Assembly: GCA_024693325.1 (NCBI GenBank)
Contig: JAILLA010000108.1
Location: 1-64,000 of the forward strand
Length of the DNA stretch: 64,000 nt
Reading direction: 5' to 3'
Source: Solobacterium sp.
Lineage (GTDB): Bacteria; Bacillota_I; Bacilli_A; Erysipelotrichales; Erysipelotrichaceae
Positions 17,524-26,263 of this stretch are shown one piece after another. The notes beneath the pieces were generated by a model. That model was given only the letters and a program-made list of their open reading frames with translations. It was not told the origin of the DNA and ran no database searches. The position numbers and the translations under genes are program-made. Each line of letters starts with the position of its first letter. Position 1 is the stretch's first letter.

Positions 17524-17681
17524 TGATCTGAGCGGGATATATACCGGACTTTACTGTTGCACATATTCCACGGCAGATTTCTGTTATACTTTTTTTAAAG
17601 ATCATCAGATACGCCTTCCAAAAACATCAACAATTTCAATCTATCACGAGAATCATTACTGTGCAGGGAGGATAAGGAATC

Positions 17682-18575
17682 ATGAAATATGCTGCGGCAG
17701 TCGATATCGGTGGAACAAATACAAGAATTGCACTGATCAACGAAAACTACGACATTGAAGAACGCATCCAGTTCCCGACAGACGCAGAAGATCCCTGGAC
17801 AGTGCTGAAAAAGATATGTGAAACGATCAGAGGATTCGATAAACAGGTCATCGGTACCGGGCTTTCCTGTCCCGGACCTTTGGACCTGATCAATGGCAGA
17901 GTACTGACTCCGCCGAACCTGCACGGACCATGGCATTTCCTGAATATCACGGATGAACTGGAGCTGCTCATGCGTATGCCCGTATATCTGGAAAATGACG
18001 CTAATCTGGCAGCCCTGGCAGAAGCATTGCTCGGCGCAGGGAAGGATCACCGTATCGTGCAGTATCTGACGGTATCCACGGGACTCGGCGCCGGTCTGGT
18101 CATTGACAGAAAGATCTATCGCGGTGCTCATGGATTTGCAAACGAAGTAGCCAATACGATCCTGTTTGCCAACGGCCCGCAGCATGGCGAACTGCTGGCA
18201 GGAGCTTTGGAAGCGATCAGCTCCGGTACAGCGATCGGTCATAGGGCTGTCATGGCAGGACTGGTCATCAGGCATGCCGGAGATGTAAATGATCTGGCAC
18301 GTGCCGGAAATCCTGCCGCAAAGCTGATCATGAATGAGGCAAAACAGTATCTTGCGAATTATATAGCCGGTGTGATCGGTTTTGCAGACCCGGATATTAT
18401 CATTCTCGGCGGATCGGTCGCACTGAAGATCGACGGTTTTGTACAGGAAGTGGAAGAACTTGTAAAGACAAAAGTTTATCCGGTCGTACGGCCGTATGTA
18501 AATATCCGGAAAGCAACCCTGGATGAAGACTGCGGACTTCTCGGGGCTGCATGTCTCGTATTTGAAAACAATTGA
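17682..18575 (+). CDS. ROK-family sugar kinase/regulator-like protein
   Basis: The 297-residue protein starts with the phosphate motif VDIGGTNTRIALI (Asp8) and has the catalytic Asp in LENDANLAALAEA and the STGLGAGLVIDRKIYRG loop of ROK proteins. The usual zinc motif CxCGxxGC is absent, and no helix-turn-helix precedes the fold. It is likely a hexose kinase acting on glucose, fructose, mannose or similar. GGAGG precedes the start. It lies ten bases before the PMI-ROK fusion gene in the same operon, which suggests phosphorylation of mannose or fructose followed by isomerisation. Confidence 0.85.
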   Translation: MKYAAAVDIGGTNTRIALINENYDIEERIQFPTDAEDPWTVLKKICETIRGFDKQVIGTGLSCPGPLDLINGRVLTPPNLHGPWHFLNITDELELLMRMPVYLENDANLAALAEALLGAGKDHRIVQYLTVSTGLGAGLVIDRKIYRGAHGFANEVANTILFANGPQHGELLAGALEAISSGTAIGHRAVMAGLVIRHAGDVNDLARAGNPAAKLIMNEAKQYLANYIAGVIGFADPDIIILGGSVALKIDGFVQEVEELVKTKVYPVVRPYVNIRKATLDEDCGLLGAACLVFENN

Positions 18576-18584
18576 GGAGCTGAT

Positions 18585-20429
18585 ATGACGATTCTGAAAC
18601 TGAAGCCTGCCTGCAAGGATTATCTTTGGGGCGGGCAGAGACTGAAAAATGAATTCAACGTAGAATATGACGGTGATGTGCTTGCAGAAGCCTGGGAACT
18701 TTCCTGCCATCCTGATGGTCCGTCCATGATCGAAAACGGGCCGTATGCCGGGAAAAGCCTGAAGGAGTACATCGATGAAAACGGCATGGAAGTGCTTGGC
18801 ACTCACTGCCGCAGATTCCGGGAATTCCCGATCCTGACAAAGTTCATCGATGCCAAGGACAATCTGTCTGTCCAGGTCCATCCTTCCAACGGTTATGCCC
18901 TGCAGAATGAAGGACAGTACGGAAAAACTGAGATGTGGTATGTCCTTGATGCTGAGCCGGGAGCCTATCTTTATTACGGCTTCAGGAATGAGATCTCCAT
19001 TGAAGAATTCTCAGAACGGATCCGGACCAATACACTTCTGGAAGTACTGAATCCTGTCGAAGTGCATAAAGGGGATACCCTGTTTATTGAATCAGGTACA
19101 CTTCATGCGATCGGAAAAGGCATTCTGATCGCGGAGATCCAGCAGAATTCCAATGTGACCTACCGGGTATATGACTATGGAAGGGTCGGGAAGGACGGCC
19201 GTAAGAGAGATCTGCATATCGAGAAGGCACTGGCTGTGACCAACCGTGTGCCGATCGTTCAGCATGGTGAAAACTATCCGCATATTGCGGACTGCGATTA
19301 TTTTACGGTAGACAAGCTTGATCTGGACGGCAGGCTGACATACCGCATGCAGGGGAATGTTGATGAAACATCATTCCTTTCCATCCTGATCCTGGATGGA
19401 GAAGGAACGATCCATAACCGCGGGGAAAAGATCAGCTATCGTAAAGGCGACAGCCTGCTTCTGACAGCAGGCAGCGGTGACTATACGATCGAAGGAAAGT
19501 GCGATGCGCTCCTGACCACTATACGGGAAAAAGCCAACCCGATCCGTGCCGGCATTATTATCGGTTCGGCAAAGATCCAGATGGGACTGGTCAATGACCA
19601 GAATGAACTGATCGCAGTCAGGGAATATGAGACTGACAGAAAAAAGACAGCTGCGGAAATCGTAGATGAAGTAGCGGAAAAAACACTGGCTCTGCTTGAG
19701 GAGAATAAGGTGCCTCTTGATCAGTGCATCGGAGTCGGCGTCGGTGTACCGGGAACGATCGACCGCAGGAACGGCAGGGTGATCTATTCCAACAACCTGC
19801 GCTGGGAAGATGTCAGTCTTCAGGAGATCCTCGGAAAAGTAATTCCCTGTCCGGTAAGGATCGCAAATGATGCGGACTGCGCAGCGCTCGGAGAAGCGGT
19901 TGCCGGAGCCGGCAAGGAATACAGCGATGTCATGATGTTTACGCTCGGCAATGGTGTCGGGGGCGGTATTATCCTGAACGGGGAAGTATTCGAAGGCGGC
20001 ATTATGGGCGGCAGTGAAGTCGGACATATGGTCGTCCGCCAGGCAGGAAGACAGTGTACCTGCGGCAGAAAAGGGTGTCTGGAAGCTTATGCTTCCGTGC
20101 CTTCATTGCTGAAAGCAGCCAGACAACGAAAAAACAGGGAGGTATCCCTGCAGGAGATCTTCAGCAGTCTGGATGATATCGACATGGAAGAAGTCGTGGA
20201 ACAGTATCGGGAAATGCTCGGGACAGGCATCGTGAATATCGTCAATCTGTTCCGTCCCCAGCTGATCCTGCTGGGCGGAGCACTGTCTCCATTTGTCAGA
20301 CAGATGATCCCGGAGCTGAAGACAATGATGGAGGAAGACTGTTTCGGCGGCGTGTACGGAACCATCCCTGAGCTGAATGTTGCCCAGCTGGGAGATACAG
20401 CCGGAATGATCGGTGCAGCAAATCTGTAA
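18585..20429 (+). CDS. Fusion: mannose-6-phosphate isomerase (type I) plus ROK domain
   Basis: Of 614 residues, about 1-315 are a class I phosphomannose isomerase with zinc ligands Gln97 and His99 (SVQVHPSN), Glu116 (KTEMWYV) and His174 (SGTLHAIG). Residues about 321-614 are a ROK domain with catalytic Asp429 (ANDADCAALGEA), the GNGVGGGI loop and the zinc motif CTCGRKGC (491-498). The usual first phosphate loop DIGGTK is changed to IIIGSAK, losing the Asp, so the kinase activity may be weakened. The enzyme would interconvert mannose-6-P and fructose-6-P, with a linked sugar-binding or kinase half. GAGGAG precedes the ATG. Terminator follows. Confidence 0.85.
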   Translation: MTILKLKPACKDYLWGGQRLKNEFNVEYDGDVLAEAWELSCHPDGPSMIENGPYAGKSLKEYIDENGMEVLGTHCRRFREFPILTKFIDAKDNLSVQVHPSNGYALQNEGQYGKTEMWYVLDAEPGAYLYYGFRNEISIEEFSERIRTNTLLEVLNPVEVHKGDTLFIESGTLHAIGKGILIAEIQQNSNVTYRVYDYGRVGKDGRKRDLHIEKALAVTNRVPIVQHGENYPHIADCDYFTVDKLDLDGRLTYRMQGNVDETSFLSILILDGEGTIHNRGEKISYRKGDSLLLTAGSGDYTIEGKCDALLTTIREKANPIRAGIIIGSAKIQMGLVNDQNELIAVREYETDRKKTAAEIVDEVAEKTLALLEENKVPLDQCIGVGVGVPGTIDRRNGRVIYSNNLRWEDVSLQEILGKVIPCPVRIANDADCAALGEAVAGAGKEYSDVMMFTLGNGVGGGIILNGEVFEGGIMGGSEVGHMVVRQAGRQCTCGRKGCLEAYASVPSLLKAARQRKNREVSLQEIFSSLDDIDMEEVVEQYREMLGTGIVNIVNLFRPQLILLGGALSPFVRQMIPELKTMMEEDCFGGVYGTIPELNVAQLGDTAGMIGAANL

Positions 20430-20444
20430 TTGTTTTATGGATCA

Positions 20445-20479
20445 GGCAGTCTGAAAAACAGAATTCAGACTGTCTTTTT
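20445..20479 (+). terminator. Intrinsic terminator after the PMI-ROK gene
   Basis: An 11-bp stem, GGCAGTCTGAA paired with TTCAGACTGTC by one G-U, is followed by TTTTT. Confidence 0.85.
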
Positions 20480-20621
20480 GTGCAGGGAACATCTCCGGGC
20501 ATCATGAAACTGCAGAAGGAACAAAGACACGGATCTGATCAGATATTTTTCCGGAATTCATCTGTACACTTTCAAAACTGCCGCAAAGAATGATACTTTG
20601 ATAGCAGCGGAGGTTCAATGT

Positions 20622-21098
20622 ATGTTTAGAGAATTGGTTAGAAAGCATAAGCAGCTTGGCATGGATGAAACGATCAATGTCCTGAAAACGGAAACAAGGG
20701 GTGTACTGAGTGTCAATGGTGATGACGGTTATCCGTACGGGATGCCGATGAATCACTACTATAACGAAGATGACGGATGTATCTATTTTCATCAGGGAAG
20801 AGTCGGTTACCGCCTGGAAATGCTGAAGAAGGATCATAAGGTTTCATTCTGCACGTTTGATAAAGGTTATCGGAATGAAGGTGAATGGTCATTGAATGTA
20901 CGCAGTGCCATTGTGTTCGGAACAATAGAGATCATTGATGATCCGGAGGTCATTGCGGATATCGGGGATAAGCTGAGCCGTAAGTTTACGCAGGATGAAG
21001 AGTATATCCGTCAGGAGATCCTCAGATCAGGTCCGGGGACATATATTCTGAAACTGACACCGGAATATATGACCGGAAAACTTGTCAATGAATCCTGA
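20622..21098 (+). CDS. Pyridoxamine 5'-phosphate oxidase-fold (NimA-like) flavin protein
   Basis: About 158 residues with a split-barrel flavin-binding fold: TRGVLSVNGDDGYPYGMPMNHYY, then IYFHQGRVGYRLEMLKKDHKVSF and an SAIVFGTIEII strand, as in the NimA/PNPOx-like family found in gut anaerobes. It probably binds FMN or haem and reduces small molecules; the substrate is unknown. The ATG at 20622 is chosen because GGAGG lies eight bases before it; the earlier in-frame start (20598) has no such site. It stands alone and converges on the AraC gene with 22 bases between. Confidence 0.8.
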   Translation: MFRELVRKHKQLGMDETINVLKTETRGVLSVNGDDGYPYGMPMNHYYNEDDGCIYFHQGRVGYRLEMLKKDHKVSFCTFDKGYRNEGEWSLNVRSAIVFGTIEIIDDPEVIADIGDKLSRKFTQDEEYIRQEILRSGPGTYILKLTPEYMTGKLVNES

Positions 21099-21120
21099 GA
21101 TCACTGTCAGCAGGAAAGGA

Positions 21121-22353
21121 TCAGTCATCCGCCCGCTGTTTACGGTACTGTGCCGGAGTGAGACCGGTGATCTCACGGAAATTCTGAATAAAGTAATTCG
21201 GTGTGTTGAAGGCAAGCTTGTCCGATATTTCATGAACGGAAAGAGAGGTCGTTTTCAGCAGTATCTTTGCCCGTTCGATCTTTGCAGAACGTATATAGGA
21301 GGAGACGGACTGACCGGTCTCCTTTTTGAATTTCTCAGTCAGGTAATATTCTGTATATCCTGCCAATGCGGCAAGATCAGAAGTCCGTATCTTACGGTCC
21401 AGACTGAGGTTGATATAATCACAGCATTTCTGGATCTCATGGGAATATCCGGGATCGGTATGCAGATAATGCACCCGGTAGACAAAATCATGATACATGG
21501 CATGTGCCAGTGTACTCAGCTCACCGGAATCACGGCAGTCTTCCACAGACTGGATATAGGAATCACCAAGATCATAAGCAATATCCGGCGGAAGTCCGCC
21601 TTCCATGGCTGCCCGGCTTACCAGTGTTGTGAATACGATAATGCTTGTTTTTACCTGACGCAGAGGTTCCTGTCCCCTGACCGGTACACCGGTGCTCAGT
21701 TTTGTACTGTTCTGCAGGGCATCCATATAATCAATATCGCCCCGTCTGACAGTGTCCAGCATAGCTTTTTCAGCAGTATAGACTTTGTACCTGTCATGAT
21801 TGATGCTTTCATAGTTCCTGATATTCATACCTGAGGTGTAACTGCTCTGCAGTGTTTGCAGATCCAGCTGCTGTCCGGTCAGCGTATTATGTATGATCAG
21901 GGCATAACGGATGAAGATGGAATAGGACATGACCGGCAGATCCTGCAGGAGATCACAAAGACTGTCCGCCCATGAAGAACGGACCGGATTTCTGATATAC
22001 GGGACCAGAGCACTGCGGACCTGCTGTTCATCCGGAGGACTGTAGAATGTCGGACCGATGACAAATATAAGGTTTCTGCTGCGCTCAGATTCATAAGTCA
22101 GCGCCCACTGCATGCCGATCGGGGAACCAACGATCTCGGGATATGTTTTTTCTGTATCTGCTGCATAGGAAGTCAGTTTCTCAAGACCCCCGAAGAAATA
22201 GAACGTCTGATCCAGCAGAGTCTGTTCTTCTTCGGGACAGGAGGACCCAATAAATCCGCCTTTGCTGTCATAGCACCAGATATAAAGTTTTTCACTCTTC
22301 GGGATAAGACTTTGAAACAGCACCAGATTCTGTATACCGGTCGACATAGGCAT
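21121..22353 (-). CDS. AraC-family regulator, copy 1 of the foraging cassettes
   Basis: The 410-residue protein has two AraC helix-turn-helix motifs in the last 100 residues (IRTSDLAALAGYTEYYLTEKF and VHEISDKLAFNTPNYFIQNFREITG). The first 300 residues form a domain shared with the regulators at 32955 and 52907 (a WCYDSKGGFIGSSCP-like start, FVIGPTF, an LPVMS helix) and not the usual cupin; I do not recognise it as a named sensor. AGGAGGTGATCTT precedes the ATG at 22353. It diverges from the GPH-GH2 operon across 185 bases and most likely activates it in response to a glycoside. Confidence 0.85.
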   Translation of the reverse strand: MPMSTGIQNLVLFQSLIPKSEKLYIWCYDSKGGFIGSSCPEEEQTLLDQTFYFFGGLEKLTSYAADTEKTYPEIVGSPIGMQWALTYESERSRNLIFVIGPTFYSPPDEQQVRSALVPYIRNPVRSSWADSLCDLLQDLPVMSYSIFIRYALIIHNTLTGQQLDLQTLQSSYTSGMNIRNYESINHDRYKVYTAEKAMLDTVRRGDIDYMDALQNSTKLSTGVPVRGQEPLRQVKTSIIVFTTLVSRAAMEGGLPPDIAYDLGDSYIQSVEDCRDSGELSTLAHAMYHDFVYRVHYLHTDPGYSHEIQKCCDYINLSLDRKIRTSDLAALAGYTEYYLTEKFKKETGQSVSSYIRSAKIERAKILLKTTSLSVHEISDKLAFNTPNYFIQNFREITGLTPAQYRKQRADD

Positions 22354-22458
22354 AAGATCACCTCCTGAATACCGAAAAAAAGATATTCTTTTATATTATG
22401 CGCTGTTTTCAGGCCTGTACAACACGAATTTTTGTAATTTTGGCCTTAGTTTCTGACT

Positions 22459-22486
22459 ATGACATGGAAACGCTTACACCTATAAT
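22459..22486 (+). promoter_or_regulatory. Promoter with embedded cre site for the GPH-GH2-GH78-GH43-GH1 operon
   Basis: ATGACA (22459-22464) and TATAAT (22481-22486) form a promoter with a 16-base spacer. The spacer holds ATGGAAACGCTTACAC (22464-22479), which fits the CcpA cre consensus at 15 of 16 positions. CcpA bound here would block RNA polymerase, giving catabolite repression. The remaining bases up to the AraC start offer room for an activator site, but I could not identify one. Confidence 0.7.
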
Positions 22487-22538
22487 CTAATTGTGAGGTG
22501 CAGATCAAGCGCACCGGACCCAAAAAAGGAGAATACTC

Positions 22539-24056
22539 ATGGAAAAAGAAACACTTACTCAGACAACGGCTGGTACTGTTGAATACCGCCGCGCAAAGCT
22601 CTGGCAGATCATTCTGGTCGCCTTCAACGCATTTAACGGAATGGCTGTTTACTTCCTGATCGGTCTTGCAAGTTATTCCGCAAGCATCGGTTACGGAATC
22701 GCAACACTTGTGGTCGGCGGACTGCTCACATTTACACGTATCTTTGACGCGATCACGGATCCGATCCTGGCATTCCTCTATGACCGTGTTATGACACCGT
22801 TCGGCAAAGTACGTCCATTGATGTTGCTGGGCTGGGTGATCCAGTGCACCGGCCTGCTCTGCTTATTCAACTTCTTCTCCAGCAAGGGACACGGAGTTGC
22901 GACATTCCTTGGATTCTATATGCTGTATGTCATCGGTTATACGATCATCAATATGACTGCGCAGACACTTCCTGCACTGATGACAAATGATCCGAAACAG
23001 CGTCCGACAGTCGGTGTCTGGCAGACAGCACTGAACTACATCACACCGATGGCACTGAATATCATTGTCTATACAAAACTGATGCCGGCATTCGGCGGAA
23101 GCTTCAATCAGGAATTCCTGAACATCGTAACATGGCTGTGCGTAACGCTCTCCTTTGTCGGTGTCGTGCTGGTATGCATCGGTATCTCTGCTTATGATAA
23201 ACCGGAAAACTTCGAAGGTATCGGCAAGACAGAACATCTGAAGCTGAGTGATATGGTGGACGTACTCAAGAGCAACAAACCCCTTCAGAGCTACATCATC
23301 TCCGCTTCCTCCGATAAGATCGCCCAGCAGGCTTCTGCTGCATCGATCGTCAGCACGATGCTGAACGGCATCCTGATCGGAAATATGGGTCTTGCGACAA
23401 CTCTCAGCATGATCGGCATGCTGCCGTCCATCCTGTTTGCGATCTATGGGGCACGCTACGCTGGTAAACACGGCAACAAAGAATCCATTGTTACCTGGAC
23501 ACGCAATTCACTGATCGCCAATGCAGTTATGATCCTCTTCTTCATCATCGTCCGCTTCACTGCAGGAACACAGTCCATCGCACATATGGGGATCACAATG
23601 ATCGTATTCGTTGTTCTGACCTTTATCGTCAATGGTTTCTCAATGTGTGTTACGACTGCCAATACAGGCTTCATGGCTGACATCATCGACTATGAACTTG
23701 ACCGTTCCGGAAAGTACATTCCGGCTGTTGTCACCGGTACTTACAGTCTGGTAGATAAGATCGTTTCTTCCTTCTCTGCTGCGATCGCAACCGGATGCGT
23801 TGCCCTGATCGGCTATACAGCGACTATGCCGCAGCCCGGTGATCCTTCGACTGCAGGTGTATTCATTATGACAATGTTCCTGAGATACGGTCTTGCTATT
23901 CTTGGCTTCCTCTGCACACTGTGGGCAATGAAGAGCTGCGGACTCGACAGAAAAGAAATGGAAAGAGTACAGAAAGACATCGCGGACAGAAAAGAAGAAG
24001 CACAGAAAGCATACCTGGAAGAAGAACTGCATAAAGGAGATCCGGTAAATGCGTAA
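22539..24056 (+). CDS. GPH-family glycoside:cation symporter, cassette 1
   Basis: The 505-residue MFS protein has about 12 helices and the GPH (glycoside-pentoside-hexuronide) hallmarks: DAITDPILAFLYDR after helix 2 and a middle loop with PKQRPTVG. It imports a glycoside with Na+ or H+. AAAAAGGAG precedes the ATG. The gene ends eight bases inside the GH2 start, so the two are coupled. It is about 40 per cent similar by eye to the other two GPH proteins here. It delivers the substrate for the GH2, GH78, GH43 and GH1 enzymes behind it. Confidence 0.88.
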   Translation: MEKETLTQTTAGTVEYRRAKLWQIILVAFNAFNGMAVYFLIGLASYSASIGYGIATLVVGGLLTFTRIFDAITDPILAFLYDRVMTPFGKVRPLMLLGWVIQCTGLLCLFNFFSSKGHGVATFLGFYMLYVIGYTIINMTAQTLPALMTNDPKQRPTVGVWQTALNYITPMALNIIVYTKLMPAFGGSFNQEFLNIVTWLCVTLSFVGVVLVCIGISAYDKPENFEGIGKTEHLKLSDMVDVLKSNKPLQSYIISASSDKIAQQASAASIVSTMLNGILIGNMGLATTLSMIGMLPSILFAIYGARYAGKHGNKESIVTWTRNSLIANAVMILFFIIVRFTAGTQSIAHMGITMIVFVVLTFIVNGFSMCVTTANTGFMADIIDYELDRSGKYIPAVVTGTYSLVDKIVSSFSAAIATGCVALIGYTATMPQPGDPSTAGVFIMTMFLRYGLAILGFLCTLWAMKSCGLDRKEMERVQKDIADRKEEAQKAYLEEELHKGDPVNA

Positions 24057-26238
24057 GATCACAGTACTGAAAGACGGATGGAAATTCCTGAAAGCCGATA
24101 TTCCCTGCGAAACAGCAATGGAATATGCTGCACAGGGAGAAACGGTTTCCCTGCCGCACACATGGAATGCTGTTGACGGACAGGACGGCGGAAATGATTA
24201 CCACCGCGGAACATGCTGGTATGTACGTGAACTCAGCAAAGAAGAAACAGAAGGAGAACGTCTGTTTCTTGAATTTGCCGGTGCGGCAATGAGCGCGGAT
24301 GTATATCTGAACGGAAAACATCTCGTGCATCATGACGGCGGTTATTCCGCATTCCGTACGGAACTGAGCGGGCATCTGGCAGAAACAAATATTCTGGCAG
24401 TATCCGTCAATAATACGGACAGCCGTACGGTATATCCGCAGAAAGCAGACTTTACCTTCTATGGAGGTCTTTACAGACCGGTCAGTCTGATCACGGTTCC
24501 CGAAGAACACTTTGAACTGCTGAAAGACGGAACACCGGGCATTAAAGTGACGCCTGTCGTAGATCTTGAGAAGAAATGCGCACATGTCACTGTCGAGACA
24601 TGGCATAACGGAAACAGCGTTGAGATCACAGTCAACGGGGAAACAAAAACCTGTGAAAAGAAATCGGAATTCGTCATTGAAAATGTACATCTGTGGGACG
24701 GTCTGGATGATCCGTTCCTCTATACAGCATCCGCAAAACTGGCTTCCGGTGATGAAGTCAGCACAAGATTCGGCTGCAGGGTATTCGCCTGCGACCCGCA
24801 GAAGGGCTTCTTCCTGAACGGACGCAGCTATCCGCTGCGCGGAGTCAGCCGCCATCAGGATCTGAAAGGCAAAGGAAACGCTGTCGGCAGAGAAGACCTG
24901 GAAGCGGATATGGCGATCATCCGGGAACTCGGCGCCAATACACTGCGTCTTGCCCATTACCAGCATGCTCAGGAATTCTATGATCTGTGTGATGAAAACG
25001 GCATCGTTGTATGGGCGGAGATCCCTTATATCACGATGCATATGAGTGAAGGCAGGGAAAATACACTGAGTCAGATGAAAGAACTGATCACCCAGTGCTA
25101 TAACCATCCGTGCATTGCGGTATGGGGCCTGTCCAATGAGATCACCGCTGCCAGCGCAGTCAATGAAGATCTGCTGGAAAACCACAGACTGCTGAATGAA
25201 CTGTGCCACAGAATGGATCCGACACGTCTGACGACCATGGCGAATGTATTCATGCTCGAAACAGACAGTCCGATCCTGGATATCCCGGATATCAACAGCT
25301 ACAACCTGTACTTCGGATGGTATCTCGGTGATCTGGAACAGAATGATGAGTTCTTCGATGAATACCACGAAAAATATCCGGACAGAGTGATCGGATTCTC
25401 CGAATACGGTGCTGATGCCAACCCGGCATTCCATTCATCCCATCCGGAAAAGGGTGACTATACGGAAGAATATCAGGCGCTGTATCATGAACATATGCTG
25501 AAGATGATCGAAGATCGTCCGTATCTCTGGGCAACACATGTGTGGAATCTGTTTGATTTTGCGGCAGACGGAAGAGATGAAGGCGGAAAGCACGGCGAAA
25601 ACCAGAAAGGACTGGTGACATTCGACCGTCAGACCCGCAAGGATGCATTCTGGCTGTACAAAGCTGCCTGGAATCATAAAGAACCGTTTGTACATCTGTG
25701 CGGAAAGAGATATGTGAACCGCTGCGAAGATGAAACAGAGATCAAAGTATATTCCAATCAGAATGAAGTCCGTCTGTATGTCGACGGTACACTGATCGGG
25801 ACGGAAACAGGTAAGACTGTATTCCGCTTCAGGATCCCGCTGATGGGCAATCACGTGATCCGTGCGGAAGCCGGAAATGTGTCTGACACGATGTGCATCA
25901 ACAGAGTCAGCGAACCGGAAGAAAGCTATATCTTCAATAAAGCAGCAGCTTCCGTCACCAACTGGTTTGATGCAAATGAGATCGATCCTTCCTGCTTCTC
26001 CATTCAGGATACGCTGGGTGCGATCCGTGAAAATCCGCAGGCAGGAGCGATCATCGATGCAATGATGGCAAAAGGCGCGTCTGAGCGCGGTGATGTAGCA
26101 GACGCGGTCAAAGATAATCCCGGCCTTCAGAGAATGATGGCCAGAATGACATTGATATCCCTGCTCAAGCAGAGCGGAGCGGATGAAGAAAGCATCAAGC
26201 AGCTCAACCGTGTTCTGCAAGGAATCAAAAAAGCATAA
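24049..26238 (+). CDS. GH2 glycoside hydrolase, cassette 1
   Basis: The 729-residue enzyme has the GH2 order: sugar-binding jelly roll (1-160), immunoglobulin-like domain (160-250), TIM barrel from 250. Acid/base Glu364 in GLSNEITAAS and nucleophile Glu452 in GFSEYGADA are present. No signal peptide, so it hydrolyses an imported beta-linked sugar (galactoside or glucuronide) in the cytoplasm. After residue 660 comes a helical tail, with RGDVADAVKDNPGLQRMM and LLKQSGA text, shared with the GH2 copies at 35953 and 49228. The RBS AAAGGAG lies inside the symporter gene. Exact sugar specificity cannot be told from sequence. Confidence 0.88.
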   Translation: MRKITVLKDGWKFLKADIPCETAMEYAAQGETVSLPHTWNAVDGQDGGNDYHRGTCWYVRELSKEETEGERLFLEFAGAAMSADVYLNGKHLVHHDGGYSAFRTELSGHLAETNILAVSVNNTDSRTVYPQKADFTFYGGLYRPVSLITVPEEHFELLKDGTPGIKVTPVVDLEKKCAHVTVETWHNGNSVEITVNGETKTCEKKSEFVIENVHLWDGLDDPFLYTASAKLASGDEVSTRFGCRVFACDPQKGFFLNGRSYPLRGVSRHQDLKGKGNAVGREDLEADMAIIRELGANTLRLAHYQHAQEFYDLCDENGIVVWAEIPYITMHMSEGRENTLSQMKELITQCYNHPCIAVWGLSNEITAASAVNEDLLENHRLLNELCHRMDPTRLTTMANVFMLETDSPILDIPDINSYNLYFGWYLGDLEQNDEFFDEYHEKYPDRVIGFSEYGADANPAFHSSHPEKGDYTEEYQALYHEHMLKMIEDRPYLWATHVWNLFDFAADGRDEGGKHGENQKGLVTFDRQTRKDAFWLYKAAWNHKEPFVHLCGKRYVNRCEDETEIKVYSNQNEVRLYVDGTLIGTETGKTVFRFRIPLMGNHVIRAEAGNVSDTMCINRVSEPEESYIFNKAAASVTNWFDANEIDPSCFSIQDTLGAIRENPQAGAIIDAMMAKGASERGDVADAVKDNPGLQRMMARMTLISLLKQSGADEESIKQLNRVLQGIKKA

Positions 26239-26263
26239 GCAAATTAGAGAAAGGGTGGATCAT

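Noticed and set aside
17595-18881. Minus-strand open frame of 428 codons
   Set aside because: It is the shadow of the ROK and PMI-ROK genes, which have clear catalytic motifs and ribosome sites.
21082-21834. Plus-strand open frame of 250 codons
   Set aside because: It is antisense to AraC copy 1 and has no recognisable fold.
23896-25434. Long minus-strand open frame of 512 codons
   Set aside because: It lies antisense to the GPH and GH2 genes, has no ribosome site, and its text is rich in Cys, Phe, His and Ile without family motifs.
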